Shown here piece by piece: positions 1 through 6,447 of a stretch of 6,785 bases of DNA. This DNA is from JAZKFP01 sp040386355. GTDB taxonomy: Bacteria; Pseudomonadota; Gammaproteobacteria; Pseudomonadales; UBA6940. The stretch spans positions 1 to 6,785 of the forward strand of contig JAZKFP010000166.1 in NCBI GenBank assembly GCA_040386355.1. Reading direction: 5' to 3'. Under the pieces are notes generated by a model, which did no database searches, was not told the DNA's origin, and saw only the letters and a list, made by a program, of their open reading frames with translations. The stretch's first letter is position 1. Every line of letters begins with the position of its first letter. The translations under genes and the position numbers were made by a program.

Positions 1-33
1 CGCATGACAGGGATTCGTTTTAGCTAGATTTTG

Positions 34-123
34 AAAAACTTAGCAATAGCCTTTTCAATTGTGAGTATTGATTCTTAATTAACGCTAATTTTGTTTTAAT
101 GATGCTTGTAAAGGCGATTGCTA
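34..123 (-). terminator. Candidate intrinsic terminator with a long loop, at the end of the EPS operon
   Basis: On the minus strand the arm UAGCAAUCGCCUUU (123-110) can pair with AAAGGCUAUUGCUA (54-41). Thirteen of 14 pairs match, with one C-U mismatch in the middle. Two bases after the stem comes a run of five T (38-34), the order expected of a Rho-independent terminator read from the acetyltransferase gene. The 55-nt loop is far longer than usual, but it can form its own small hairpin, AATTA-GCGT-TAATT (90-77). The T-run lies on the correct side only for minus-strand transcription. It sits about 115 nt after the last gene of the operon. The pairing is seen directly; the terminator role is inference, weakened by the loop size and short T-run. 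Confidence 0.4.
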
Positions 124-185
124 TAAATTGAACTATGCTTTTTTGAGATTGCTTAGTTTCAGAAAAGTAATGAACAGAGGAAACA

Positions 186-251
186 ATGAACACTTCTGTA
201 AAATTATTCGAAGAACATACTCTTAATTGCATTATCTTTACTCAGCTTTAA
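186..251 (+). CDS. Possible 21-codon plus-strand ORF, perhaps a gene remnant
   Basis: An ATG at 186 is preceded by AGAGGA, six bases or so upstream, a strong Shine-Dalgarno match. The frame runs 21 codons to a TAA at 249-251, which overlaps the 3' end of the convergent acetyltransferase gene. The peptide begins MNTSVKLFEEH. From memory this resembles the N-terminus of DinD/BRO-type phage-related proteins, which often start with a K-[LI]-F-E-[ED] motif before a conserved Trp-rich segment, but the likeness covers only about ten residues and nothing family-like follows. It could be the stub of a gene cut off where the EPS cluster begins, a real small protein, or chance. I see no clear promoter upstream. 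Confidence 0.2.
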   Translation: MNTSVKLFEEHTLNCIIFTQL

Positions 252-741
252 TTCTAGCAGGCACGCCAATAGCCGTTTTACCAGTTGGTACGTTGATTAA
301 AACCACAGCATTTGCACCGATTTTTGCATGCGCCCCTATTCGGACATCACCTAAAACTTTTGCTCCAGCACCAATGTCCACATGGCCTTCTATAATCGGC
401 AATGCAGATCCACTTCCTGCGCCAATCGTCACCTGTTGCAAAATCATACAATTAGGACCAATAATTGCGTCAGGATGAATAACAATACCATTCGGGTGAG
501 GAATCAATAAACCGCCACCAATTTTACTATTGATGGGTATATCTGCACCGGTAATTACACTCCAAAAACGATGCCTAAGAATCGCAAATTTTATTATCAA
601 AAAAAATAAAGCGTTATGTCTGTATTTTTGGTAGGTGCGGATACTTGCAAGTAAGGATTTTGAAGGATTCCAAGAAAATAGCGTTTTATACTCTCTGCTC
701 CAATCTGGATTTAAATCAGAAATGTGACTATTTGTATTCAA
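238..741 (-). CDS. Hexapeptide-repeat acetyltransferase, serine O-acetyltransferase-like, of the EPS cluster
   Basis: This 167-residue cytoplasmic protein probably moves an acetyl group from acetyl-CoA to a sugar or other EPS precursor. From about residue 65 onward it shows the isoleucine/valine-rich hexapeptide pattern of a left-handed beta-helix (IGGGLL, IVIHPD, AIIGPN, VDIGAG, VRIGAH, AKIGAN), ending in the VPARI motif of the CysE branch. By eye, CysE catalytic Asp143 and His158 correspond to D67 and H82, but the serine-binding Asp157 and Arg192-His193 correspond to P81 and A113-L114. The large helical N-terminal domain of CysE is also missing. Together these suggest an acceptor other than serine. 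The start is a TTG at 741, directly after an in-frame TAA, with no ATG until residue 99 and no Shine-Dalgarno. It overlaps the glycosyltransferase stop by 14 nt, so translation is probably coupled. Fold and family are secure; the acceptor is unknown. Confidence 0.88.
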   Translation of the reverse strand: MNTNSHISDLNPDWSREYKTLFSWNPSKSLLASIRTYQKYRHNALFFLIIKFAILRHRFWSVITGADIPINSKIGGGLLIPHPNGIVIHPDAIIGPNCMILQQVTIGAGSGSALPIIEGHVDIGAGAKVLGDVRIGAHAKIGANAVVLINVPTGKTAIGVPARIKAE

Positions 742-1747
742 TTAAAGTAATTTTTTCATTTAGAAATTTTTGTTTAAAAAATTTTAATTGACCAGTCATC
801 TCTGCAAATTTACCTAAAATTGAGAATAAAGAATGCTGCCAATTTTTGGCATGATTACTTTTTAAGGCTAACCTGATCAATTGCAAGGGATATGCCAATA
901 AAACTAATAAGCAGATTTTTAAATTAATAAAAGCCAACATTAATATGATAATAGGCAGTATCAAACCCCAAAACCAAGTTCTTTTACTTTCTTTTACCCA
1001 GTGTCGCTCCGGGTAATCACCGTGGATACTTGCTCCCTCAGCATAAGCATAACCCGCCCGTGTCGCACGTTTCCACCATTGGCTAAACTTTGTCATTGAG
1101 GCATCATGCAACGTCATTTCAGCATCTATACGCCAAACACTGTAACCTGCCTGCCTTATTCTGATACATAACTCTGGCTCTTCGCCTGCAATCAGATTGT
1201 TTCTATATCCGCCTACTAACTTCATTACGTCTACACGTATCAACGCATCACCACCACAAGCTTTTGTTTCACCTATGGACGTATTCCACTCTTGATCACA
1301 CATCTGATTATAAATTGAGCGTTGAGGGAAAATTTCTCTTCTTCTGCCACAAACAACTGCAACATGAGCATTATTATCTAGAAAATCAGTAGCCGTTTGT
1401 GTCCAGTTGTCATTTACAATGCAATCGCCATCGACAAATTGCACAAATTTTATATTTGGATATAGGGAAATAATGGTGTTAAATCCAGTATTTCTAGCTC
1501 TTGCTGCAGTAAATGGTTGCATCATATCTAGTGAAACCACATGGGCTCCACTACTTTTTGCTTCAACCAATGAATTGTCAGTTGAAGCAGAGTCAACATA
1601 AACTACCTGCGGCATATGGTCAGATAGGGAATCTAAGCAACTTACAAGCCTCCTCCCTTCATTGCGACCAATTATAACAATACCTATTATTGAATAAATA
1701 GCGTCGAAGTCAGCATTTTTAGTTGGATTATTAGCTAGGATTTTCAT
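728..1747 (-). CDS. Family 2 glycosyltransferase, membrane-anchored
   Basis: A 339-residue GT2 enzyme (GT-A fold) that likely transfers a sugar from a nucleotide-sugar to a lipid-linked EPS repeat unit at the inner face of the plasma membrane. The nucleotide-binding start is IGIVIIGRNEG (20-31), followed by VYVDSASTDNS (49-59), the ARARNTGF segment (82-89), a metal-binding DGD (106-108) and the acidic acceptor-site segment AGEEPEL (187-193) expected to supply the catalytic base. QWWKRATRAGYAYAEG (223-238) is a conserved-looking stretch. Two hydrophobic segments, about 258-275 and 277-293, should anchor it in the membrane, with a basic tail ending LIEYK. It looks full length. The ATG at 1747 is the only sensible Met start, but the AT-rich leader has no Shine-Dalgarno. 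It lies 79 nt past the last stop of the broken oxygenase gene and overlaps the acetyltransferase. Sugar donor and acceptor cannot be told from sequence. Confidence 0.93.
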   Translation of the reverse strand: MKILANNPTKNADFDAIYSIIGIVIIGRNEGRRLVSCLDSLSDHMPQVVYVDSASTDNSLVEAKSSGAHVVSLDMMQPFTAARARNTGFNTIISLYPNIKFVQFVDGDCIVNDNWTQTATDFLDNNAHVAVVCGRRREIFPQRSIYNQMCDQEWNTSIGETKACGGDALIRVDVMKLVGGYRNNLIAGEEPELCIRIRQAGYSVWRIDAEMTLHDASMTKFSQWWKRATRAGYAYAEGASIHGDYPERHWVKESKRTWFWGLILPIIILMLAFINLKICLLVLLAYPLQLIRLALKSNHAKNWQHSLFSILGKFAEMTGQLKFFKQKFLNEKITLIEYK

Positions 1748-1793
1748 ATTTATATTTAAATAATAATCAGTTATAGACTCGAGATTATTTACA

Positions 1794-1808
1794 AGCCTAA
1801 CTTAGGCT
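1794..1808. repeat. 15-bp palindrome after the oxygenase pseudogene
   Basis: AGCCTAA-C-TTAGGCT is a perfect 7-bp inverted repeat around one base, lying 18 bp beyond the final stop of the oxygenase pseudogene and upstream of the glycosyltransferase start at 1747. As RNA it would form a five-pair stem with a five-base loop. No T-run follows on either strand, so it is not a standard intrinsic terminator. It could be an mRNA processing or stability hairpin, or a protein-binding site. The role is unknown. Confidence 0.4.
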
Positions 1809-1826
1809 CGCCCTACTCTAAACAAT

Positions 1827-2653
1827 CTAAAAAACTGGTGGTGTTAAGTCTTTTAAGTAATTGTTTAATGTTGAGCGACTAATCTCTTTTCTAGTGGTAG
1901 CGTCTTCGTTTGCTCTTGCTTTATACATTGTTTAGTGAGAAACCGAATCGTCATAAATATGTTTAGAAGCTGTATAGTAATAAAGTGTCACTAACCTACG
2001 CTTCACATTTTCCGGCATTGCGAGCGGATCAGGATGCCTATGAAAACTATCTGCATCAATATTAAAGATGACGCATCGATTGTAAATTGGGGCTATTGTA
2101 TGCACTTTATTTTGCATCGATTTGTCCCACAATTCTAAGTTTCCACCATATTCGTTTATCCGTCTTTATTCAAATAAATGATCATGTTTAATCGCCTATT
2201 TAAATGTAACTGTTCATGAACTCTAAAATCAGCATGAATTCCAAGCTTGCCGCCTGTTGTAGTTTCATGAAATCCACCGCCCATGAAATGCGGATATGGT
2301 ATTAATGACGGTATAGTCGTGAGGGATTGTAAAAATTGTACAATCGCTGCAGAATTAAAGAAGCTAAAAACTTCACGGCTGAATCCATTACAATTAGCAG
2401 GCATTACTTGTCTTTTATGCAATCCAGCATAGCCTAATTCAAATATCACATCATCCTGAAGCTTTTCTAGGGGGAAGTTTTCTAGAATTTTATCAATTAA
2501 TTCTAATGGCAGAAAATTATCTATAACGATATGCGGAAAAGGTTCTGCAAAGCAATATTCACCGCTTAAATTTTCGCCATATTGTTGAGCTTCTTTAATA
2601 TCTAAATATACAACATCAGCTATCGAAATAGGCAGTGTTGCTTGCTGGAACAC
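1827..2653 (-). pseudogene. 2-oxoglutarate/Fe(II)-dependent oxygenase, broken by a frameshift and an internal stop
   Basis: When intact this would be a protein of about 275 residues in the 2OG-Fe(II) oxygenase superfamily (prolyl-hydroxylase-like, DSBH fold), which hydroxylates a substrate using 2-oxoglutarate and oxygen. The first frame, GTG at 2653 to TAA at 2156, codes 165 residues and holds the iron-binding HxD (H140-A-D142). The second frame, read from 2159, continues without loss: INEYGGNLELWDK, then IFNIDADSFHRHPDPL with the distal His, then LYYYTASKHIYDD. Inserting one T between 2162 and 2161 turns GAC-GGATAA into GAC-TGG-ATA-AAC and gives the expected NKDW-INEYGG join, so a one-base deletion is the simplest explanation. 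A second lesion is TAA at 1932-1934, one change from Ser (TCA); the same frame then continues TMYKARANEDATTRKE and on to TAG at 1827. Each fragment alone lacks part of the iron site. The substrate, perhaps a sugar or other EPS component, is unknown. Sequencing error could explain one lesion, less easily both. Confidence 0.87.
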
Positions 2654-2661
2654 ACTTAATT

Positions 2662-2665
2662 TCCT
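2662..2665 (-). promoter_or_regulatory. Ribosome binding site fixing the GTG start of the oxygenase gene
   Basis: On the minus strand AGGA lies 8 nt before GTG at 2653-2651. The frame has no ATG near its beginning, and an upstream in-frame TAG closes it, so this site supports the GTG start. It is the clearest Shine-Dalgarno sequence among the genes of this operon segment, although the gene it serves is broken. Confidence 0.6.
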
Positions 2666-2707
2666 AAAATTTGTTTCAATACAAAACTAATATAATTTAA
2701 AGTTAAA

Positions 2708-3547
2708 TTAATAATAATAAGATTTTGATTCAACCTCAGCTTTGTTTAATACCACACCTAATAAGTTATTTTTAGGTAAATGATGCAATGTTTCTTCAAT
2801 TTCAGATTGTGTAGACATTCCATTAGCAATTACCAATAATATGCAATCTACTTGCGGCAACAAAACCATCGCATCATCAGAATTCAAGACTGGCGGACAA
2901 TCAAAAATAACAATCCTTGATTCATAACGCTCTCTTAGCTCACTAATTAAGTTTGTAACCTTTTTCGATGACAACATTTCCGCTGATTTTGAAACTGGCT
3001 TCATCGTTGGAATAACAACTAAGCGATCAATTCCTGGATTAATCATCACTTCTTTAAGTGGCGATTTATCTTGTAAGTAGTCATTCAAGGATTTTTCTGT
3101 GTGAATACCTAAGTATGTAGCCATTTTAGGTCTACGTAAATCAAGATCAACCAAAATGACTGTTTTCTGTGGCTGATGTGCAATACTGATAGCCAAATTA
3201 ATTGAAACCAATGTTTTACCGGATTGTGGTGTTGGTGAAACAACAGCAATCGTTCGCCAGTTATTCTCTTCCATTTTTTTTAGAATTTGAGTTCTGAGTG
3301 AATCAAAACTAAAGCTATTAAAGTCGCTTTTAGTGTGTGCGACAATTCTGTTTTTTTCTAAATGCGCATGATCTAGTTTGATAACTGGCGTATTTAAATA
3401 ATTAATTTGCCCAAGCTCATTCTCCGTATTCGGAAAATCTTTAACTGCTTTTTGCGTACTGAATTCGGCATATGTGGGTTTAGTACTTATTCTATTGCTG
3501 GTATTTTCTACTTTTGCTTTTGCAAGCGCATCTTTAATTTTTTCCAT
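2708..3547 (-). CDS. CpsD/CapB-type tyrosine autokinase (P-loop ATPase) of EPS assembly
   Basis: A 279-residue cytoplasmic P-loop ATPase of the bacterial tyrosine-kinase family (MinD/CpsD/CapB group). It works with the membrane chain-length protein encoded just upstream, and cycles of autophosphorylation control polymerisation and export. Visible motifs are Walker A SPTPQSGKT (104-112), Walker A' VILVDLDLRRP (130-140, with D134 and D136) and Walker B IVIFDCPP (212-219, D216). The extreme C-terminus is SKSYYY, so three adjacent tyrosines (277-279) are the likely phosphorylation cluster, shorter than in many relatives. The N-terminus MEKIKDALAKAK is the helical start seen in many proteobacterial EPS kinases, followed by a low-complexity linker to about residue 70. 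It has no membrane segments, so it is the split form rather than a Wzc fusion. The ATG at 3547 lies 8 nt after the GumC-like stop, with AGAG overlapping that stop as ribosome binding site. Family assignment is strong; kinase activity is inferred. Confidence 0.93.
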   Translation of the reverse strand: MEKIKDALAKAKVENTSNRISTKPTYAEFSTQKAVKDFPNTENELGQINYLNTPVIKLDHAHLEKNRIVAHTKSDFNSFSFDSLRTQILKKMEENNWRTIAVVSPTPQSGKTLVSINLAISIAHQPQKTVILVDLDLRRPKMATYLGIHTEKSLNDYLQDKSPLKEVMINPGIDRLVVIPTMKPVSKSAEMLSSKKVTNLISELRERYESRIVIFDCPPVLNSDDAMVLLPQVDCILLVIANGMSTQSEIEETLHHLPKNNLLGVVLNKAEVESKSYYY

Positions 3548-3555
3548 AACAATCT

Positions 3556-5136
3556 CTACGCAAATCTAGCCATCAATTTGACCATAACCAGATCAAGCGG
3601 CATAACAAAAAAATGTAGAATCAATAGTGATAAACCAATAATCGTTAATATTGATATCAACATATATTTATTAAAATTTTTCCTACGTTTTATTTCACTA
3701 TTAGTTGAGATATAGGGAATAATGACTAAAGGTCGCATATTAATAAGCGAAGTCATCGCTTCCACACCACGTACTCTTTTATCTAAAGTCTCCAATATCA
3801 TGGCAAGCGCAAGCGCACCACCAAGTCCGGCACCAAAACCTAATGCAATAACTTTCTTTCTATTTGGTTTAGTGGGTTTATCTGGAAAAATGGGCGGCTC
3901 CAACATTGAAAAGCGTTCCGCTTTATTTTCTTGTTCTAAATTTTCAGCAATTTTTGCGTTAATCTGTTTAGATTTTACTTCTTCATACTTAGTTTTAGCA
4001 TTCTCATAATCACGCATTAATGTGAACAAGCCTCTTTCAACTTGTGGACTTAATGTTACCTGTCCTTGTAGCTGGTCAACTTTATTCTCAAGAGATTTTC
4101 GTTGTTGCGATAAAGAATTTAACCTTACTTTAGCCGCTTCAATTTGAGCTTGTATTTTTGCTGTTACAAGATCATTTGCAACATTAGTTTTCACAGGCTT
4201 TATATCTGATTTAACATCAGTTGGCTTTTCTAAAGCTTCTATTTTTCTTTTTAACGCACGAATTGTTGGATGCGTATCTTTATATAATCCCATTGAGCGC
4301 TCTAACTCTGCTTTCGCTTTTTCCAACTCTGACGTAGTACTAATCACCTCGCCATTTGAGTTGATTTTTACATTAGCTTTTGCTGAAGCCAATTCAACAT
4401 CTAAATATCTTAATTCCTCTTGAGTGGATTTATAATCACGGTCAACTTCTTTAATGTCTGATTCGGAACGTTGCAACAAGCTCATGTGCATTTCCATGTG
4501 CTCAGGTAAAGAATTCGAATTCTCCTGTTTATAAGTAGCAACTTTATTTTCCACTCCTTCTAACTCTTTCCTTAAACTTTCAACTTCTTGAGTAAGAAAC
4601 TCTGTTGTTTCAGTTGCACGCTCAGTTCTGGCTTTAACATTCTCATCCAAAAACAAAGTTACTAGCTCATTAGCTACTTTATGCGCAACTTCAGGTCTTT
4701 CATATTCAAAACCTACTTTAAAAGCAATAGTTGCACGTCCACCGCCACTACGTTCTACATCAGCATTGACCAAAATAACCGATATACTTTCACGCATTTT
4801 ATCAATCAGTGTTGAGGTCGTTTCTGAGTCAATTTTTTTTGGGTATAAACTGTATTTTTGAATAATCCGATACAGATTATCTCGAGTCATGACTCGCTGT
4901 TTGATTACTTCAATTCGTTCACCAGCATAGCTTGTCACAGTTGCCTTAACAACATCGTCAGGAATTTGTTGGGACTCAATTAAAATGGTACCAGTAGATT
5001 GATAAGTTGGTGGCAATAAGATAGCCGCAGCAATTGCCGCCATTACTACTAAAGTAAAAACCACCAGCATTTGTAACCATCTACGTTTCAATATAGATAG
5101 ATAGTCGCCAAGGGTTAGTTCGTATTCATTTGCCAT
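3556..5136 (-). CDS. GumC/Wzz-type chain-length determinant (polysaccharide co-polymerase)
   Basis: A 526-residue inner-membrane protein that sets EPS chain length and links the polymerase to the export channel. An N-terminal Wzz domain follows a short cytoplasmic lead (LGDYLSILKRRW) and TM1 (about 20-41, then PPTYQSTGTI). The periplasmic part is rich in heptad-like coiled coil (about 165-250, 265-305, 325-360), with a GNVR-type segment LMRDYENAKTKYEEVKSKQ (373-391). The Pro-rich MLEPPIFPDKPTKPNRKK (411-428) leads into glycine-rich TM2 (about 429-447). A cytoplasmic stretch of about 40 residues, a likely contact for the kinase, precedes TM3 (about 491-512) and a tail containing MPLDLVMVKL. 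Three TM segments place the C-terminus in the periplasm. No kinase domain is fused; the partner kinase follows after 8 bp. The start lies 15 bp after the beta-barrel stop, with only a weak ribosome site, which suggests co-transcription. Full length and typical. Confidence 0.93.
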   Translation of the reverse strand: MANEYELTLGDYLSILKRRWLQMLVVFTLVVMAAIAAAILLPPTYQSTGTILIESQQIPDDVVKATVTSYAGERIEVIKQRVMTRDNLYRIIQKYSLYPKKIDSETTSTLIDKMRESISVILVNADVERSGGGRATIAFKVGFEYERPEVAHKVANELVTLFLDENVKARTERATETTEFLTQEVESLRKELEGVENKVATYKQENSNSLPEHMEMHMSLLQRSESDIKEVDRDYKSTQEELRYLDVELASAKANVKINSNGEVISTTSELEKAKAELERSMGLYKDTHPTIRALKRKIEALEKPTDVKSDIKPVKTNVANDLVTAKIQAQIEAAKVRLNSLSQQRKSLENKVDQLQGQVTLSPQVERGLFTLMRDYENAKTKYEEVKSKQINAKIAENLEQENKAERFSMLEPPIFPDKPTKPNRKKVIALGFGAGLGGALALAMILETLDKRVRGVEAMTSLINMRPLVIIPYISTNSEIKRRKNFNKYMLISILTIIGLSLLILHFFVMPLDLVMVKLMARFA

Positions 5137-5151
5137 ATCGTATTAGGTTTC

Positions 5152-6381
5152 TTAAAACTCTGGAGTACTATAAGTAAAGGTAAGTCCGACTACATTTCCA
5201 CTAACATTAACACTTTGATTTTGAATGGAATTTTTTTGCATTCTACTTTGAAATAATAATCGCATTTGCCACATTTCGGTTAGTTCTCTAGAATAAGAAG
5301 CTAAAAATTGTGTGGATTGTGAATCAAAATTTGATTTATTTTTATTTAGGTTGAAGCCCGCATTTAGTGAGCTTTTTTCGTTTAACAGGTAGTTGTAGCC
5401 AAGGTTAAACTGGTCTGACTCTACAAAGCCACCAATGCCACTTGGAGAGACTGTACGTGATAGTCCTGCATTAAAAGTAGACCTTTCGCGTTGGTTAATA
5501 ATACTTAAGCCACCAATCTTGCCTGATCCTGACGAAACACCTAACAAAGAGTTTGTATTTTGATTCTCGGAATCAATTTTATTAACACCTATGTTAGCGG
5601 ATAACGTCCAATTAGGGCCTAGCAAAATAGTCGTACCAACAGATATGTTTTTGGACTTGCTGTCTCCACCATTGGCAAAATTATTATTCAGAAAAAAACC
5701 ATTAAGATTATTAATAAGTAGTCCGTTATTGTTTGTTAGCAAATCCGATTTCAAATCCGTGTATGACAGTTGAATAAAGGGACTTATTCTTTCATTAAGC
5801 TCATAGGTCAATGATGAATTGATACTTTTAGTAACCGTATCTGAAAATTGAGAGGAATCATAAGTCAAATTAGTGTACTGCGACCCTATAGCGTAACTTA
5901 GCCTTTCGGTAATCAATTTTGTCCAATTAGCACTTATTGATTTGGTAATAGCACTACCGTCTCTATCGACAAAACCATTTTGATTAAACTCACTGAAACG
6001 AGAGCTTCGTTTTTCATAGCGACCAACAACTGAAAATCGCCCCCTTTCCATTTCATGTTCCCATCCTGCGTCGAAATTGGGGTCTTGACGATCTTGAGTG
6101 ACTCTTTCATCTGAGCTACGCTGCAGCGCTAAGCCAGCATCTGCATACCATCTATTTTGATCTTCTACTGCAGAAATAGTGTATCTAGGTGTAATTGTAT
6201 GACGCCAAACAGATTTTGCATCTTCATTTAATAGAGGATTACTATCATATTGTGTATCAAATGACGAAGATGCTTGCTGAAGTATAACAAGTGCATTTGC
6301 AGATGTTGAAAACACCAATATGCCAGCTGCTAAAAACTTAATATTCAATTTACAAATCAATTTATATATTCTTATGGACAT
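5152..6381 (-). CDS. Outer-membrane beta-barrel protein of the EPS operon
   Basis: A 409-residue exported protein. A basic n-region (RIYKLICKLNIK) and a hydrophobic core (FLAAGILVF) end in SANA, giving a likely signal-peptidase I site after residue 30. The mature part has alternating polar/hydrophobic strands with many aromatic residues and Asn/Ser-rich turns, and ends in VVGLTFTYSTPEF, a terminal Phe typical of the BAM-recognised last strand. It probably forms an outer-membrane barrel that helps EPS pass or anchors the assembly machine. Similar barrels, often called EpsL-like, sit between the export and chain-length genes in proteobacterial EPS loci; this is my recollection of context, not a search result. 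Residues about 216-239 form an Asn/Gly-rich patch (NNNGLLINNLNGFFLNNN), probably a surface loop. The ATG at 6381 is fixed by an in-frame TGA just before it; no clear ribosome site is seen. Barrel nature is well supported, exact role less so. Confidence 0.82.
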   Translation of the reverse strand: MSIRIYKLICKLNIKFLAAGILVFSTSANALVILQQASSSFDTQYDSNPLLNEDAKSVWRHTITPRYTISAVEDQNRWYADAGLALQRSSDERVTQDRQDPNFDAGWEHEMERGRFSVVGRYEKRSSRFSEFNQNGFVDRDGSAITKSISANWTKLITERLSYAIGSQYTNLTYDSSQFSDTVTKSINSSLTYELNERISPFIQLSYTDLKSDLLTNNNGLLINNLNGFFLNNNFANGGDSKSKNISVGTTILLGPNWTLSANIGVNKIDSENQNTNSLLGVSSGSGKIGGLSIINQRERSTFNAGLSRTVSPSGIGGFVESDQFNLGYNYLLNEKSSLNAGFNLNKNKSNFDSQSTQFLASYSRELTEMWQMRLLFQSRMQKNSIQNQSVNVSGNVVGLTFTYSTPEF

Positions 6382-6402
6382 TCAATATGGTCATTTAGAA
6401 AG

Positions 6403-6415
6403 CTGATTTAATCAG
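6403..6415. repeat. 13-bp palindrome upstream of the beta-barrel gene
   Basis: CTGATT-T-AATCAG is a perfect 6-bp inverted repeat around one base, in the 66-bp gap between the export gene and the beta-barrel gene, about 22 bp before the latter's start. It could bind a dimeric regulator or form a small mRNA hairpin that affects initiation of a gene lacking a Shine-Dalgarno sequence. In such AT-rich DNA a match this short may be chance. Confidence 0.3.
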
Positions 6416-6447
6416 TTATGAATGAGCGTTCCAATAACATTGCTAAT

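Noticed and set aside
169..192. Direct repeat AATGAACA at 169 and 185
   Set aside because: It is only 8 bp in AT-rich DNA, with two copies and no flanking structure, so it is probably chance.
20..232. 70-codon minus-strand reading frame after the acetyltransferase gene
   Set aside because: It has no clear ribosome site and no recognisable motif, and it runs through the inverted-repeat terminator candidate. Its composition is what AT-rich spacer would give by chance.
227..478. Plus-strand frame opposite the acetyltransferase gene
   Set aside because: It is the antisense shadow of the hexapeptide repeats; the Pro/Ala-rich peptide mirrors that codon pattern and it has no ribosome site.
1932..2132. 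A separate small gene of 66 codons starting at a TTG
   Set aside because: It is the C-terminal part of the broken oxygenase. Family sequence (EYGGNLEL) extends upstream of the TTG in the same frame.
2150..2175. Programmed frameshift rather than a mutation in the oxygenase gene
   Set aside because: No canonical slippery heptamer is in phase at the junction, one missing T explains the site exactly, and a second stop occurs later in the same gene.
2670..2685. TTTGT-ACAAA hairpin between the kinase and the oxygenase gene as a terminator
   Set aside because: The stem is five mostly A-T pairs, too weak to terminate, and the next gene has its ribosome site directly behind it.
3407..4009. Two plus-strand frames opposite the kinase and chain-length genes
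   Set aside because: They lie antisense to strongly supported genes and show no family motifs of their own.
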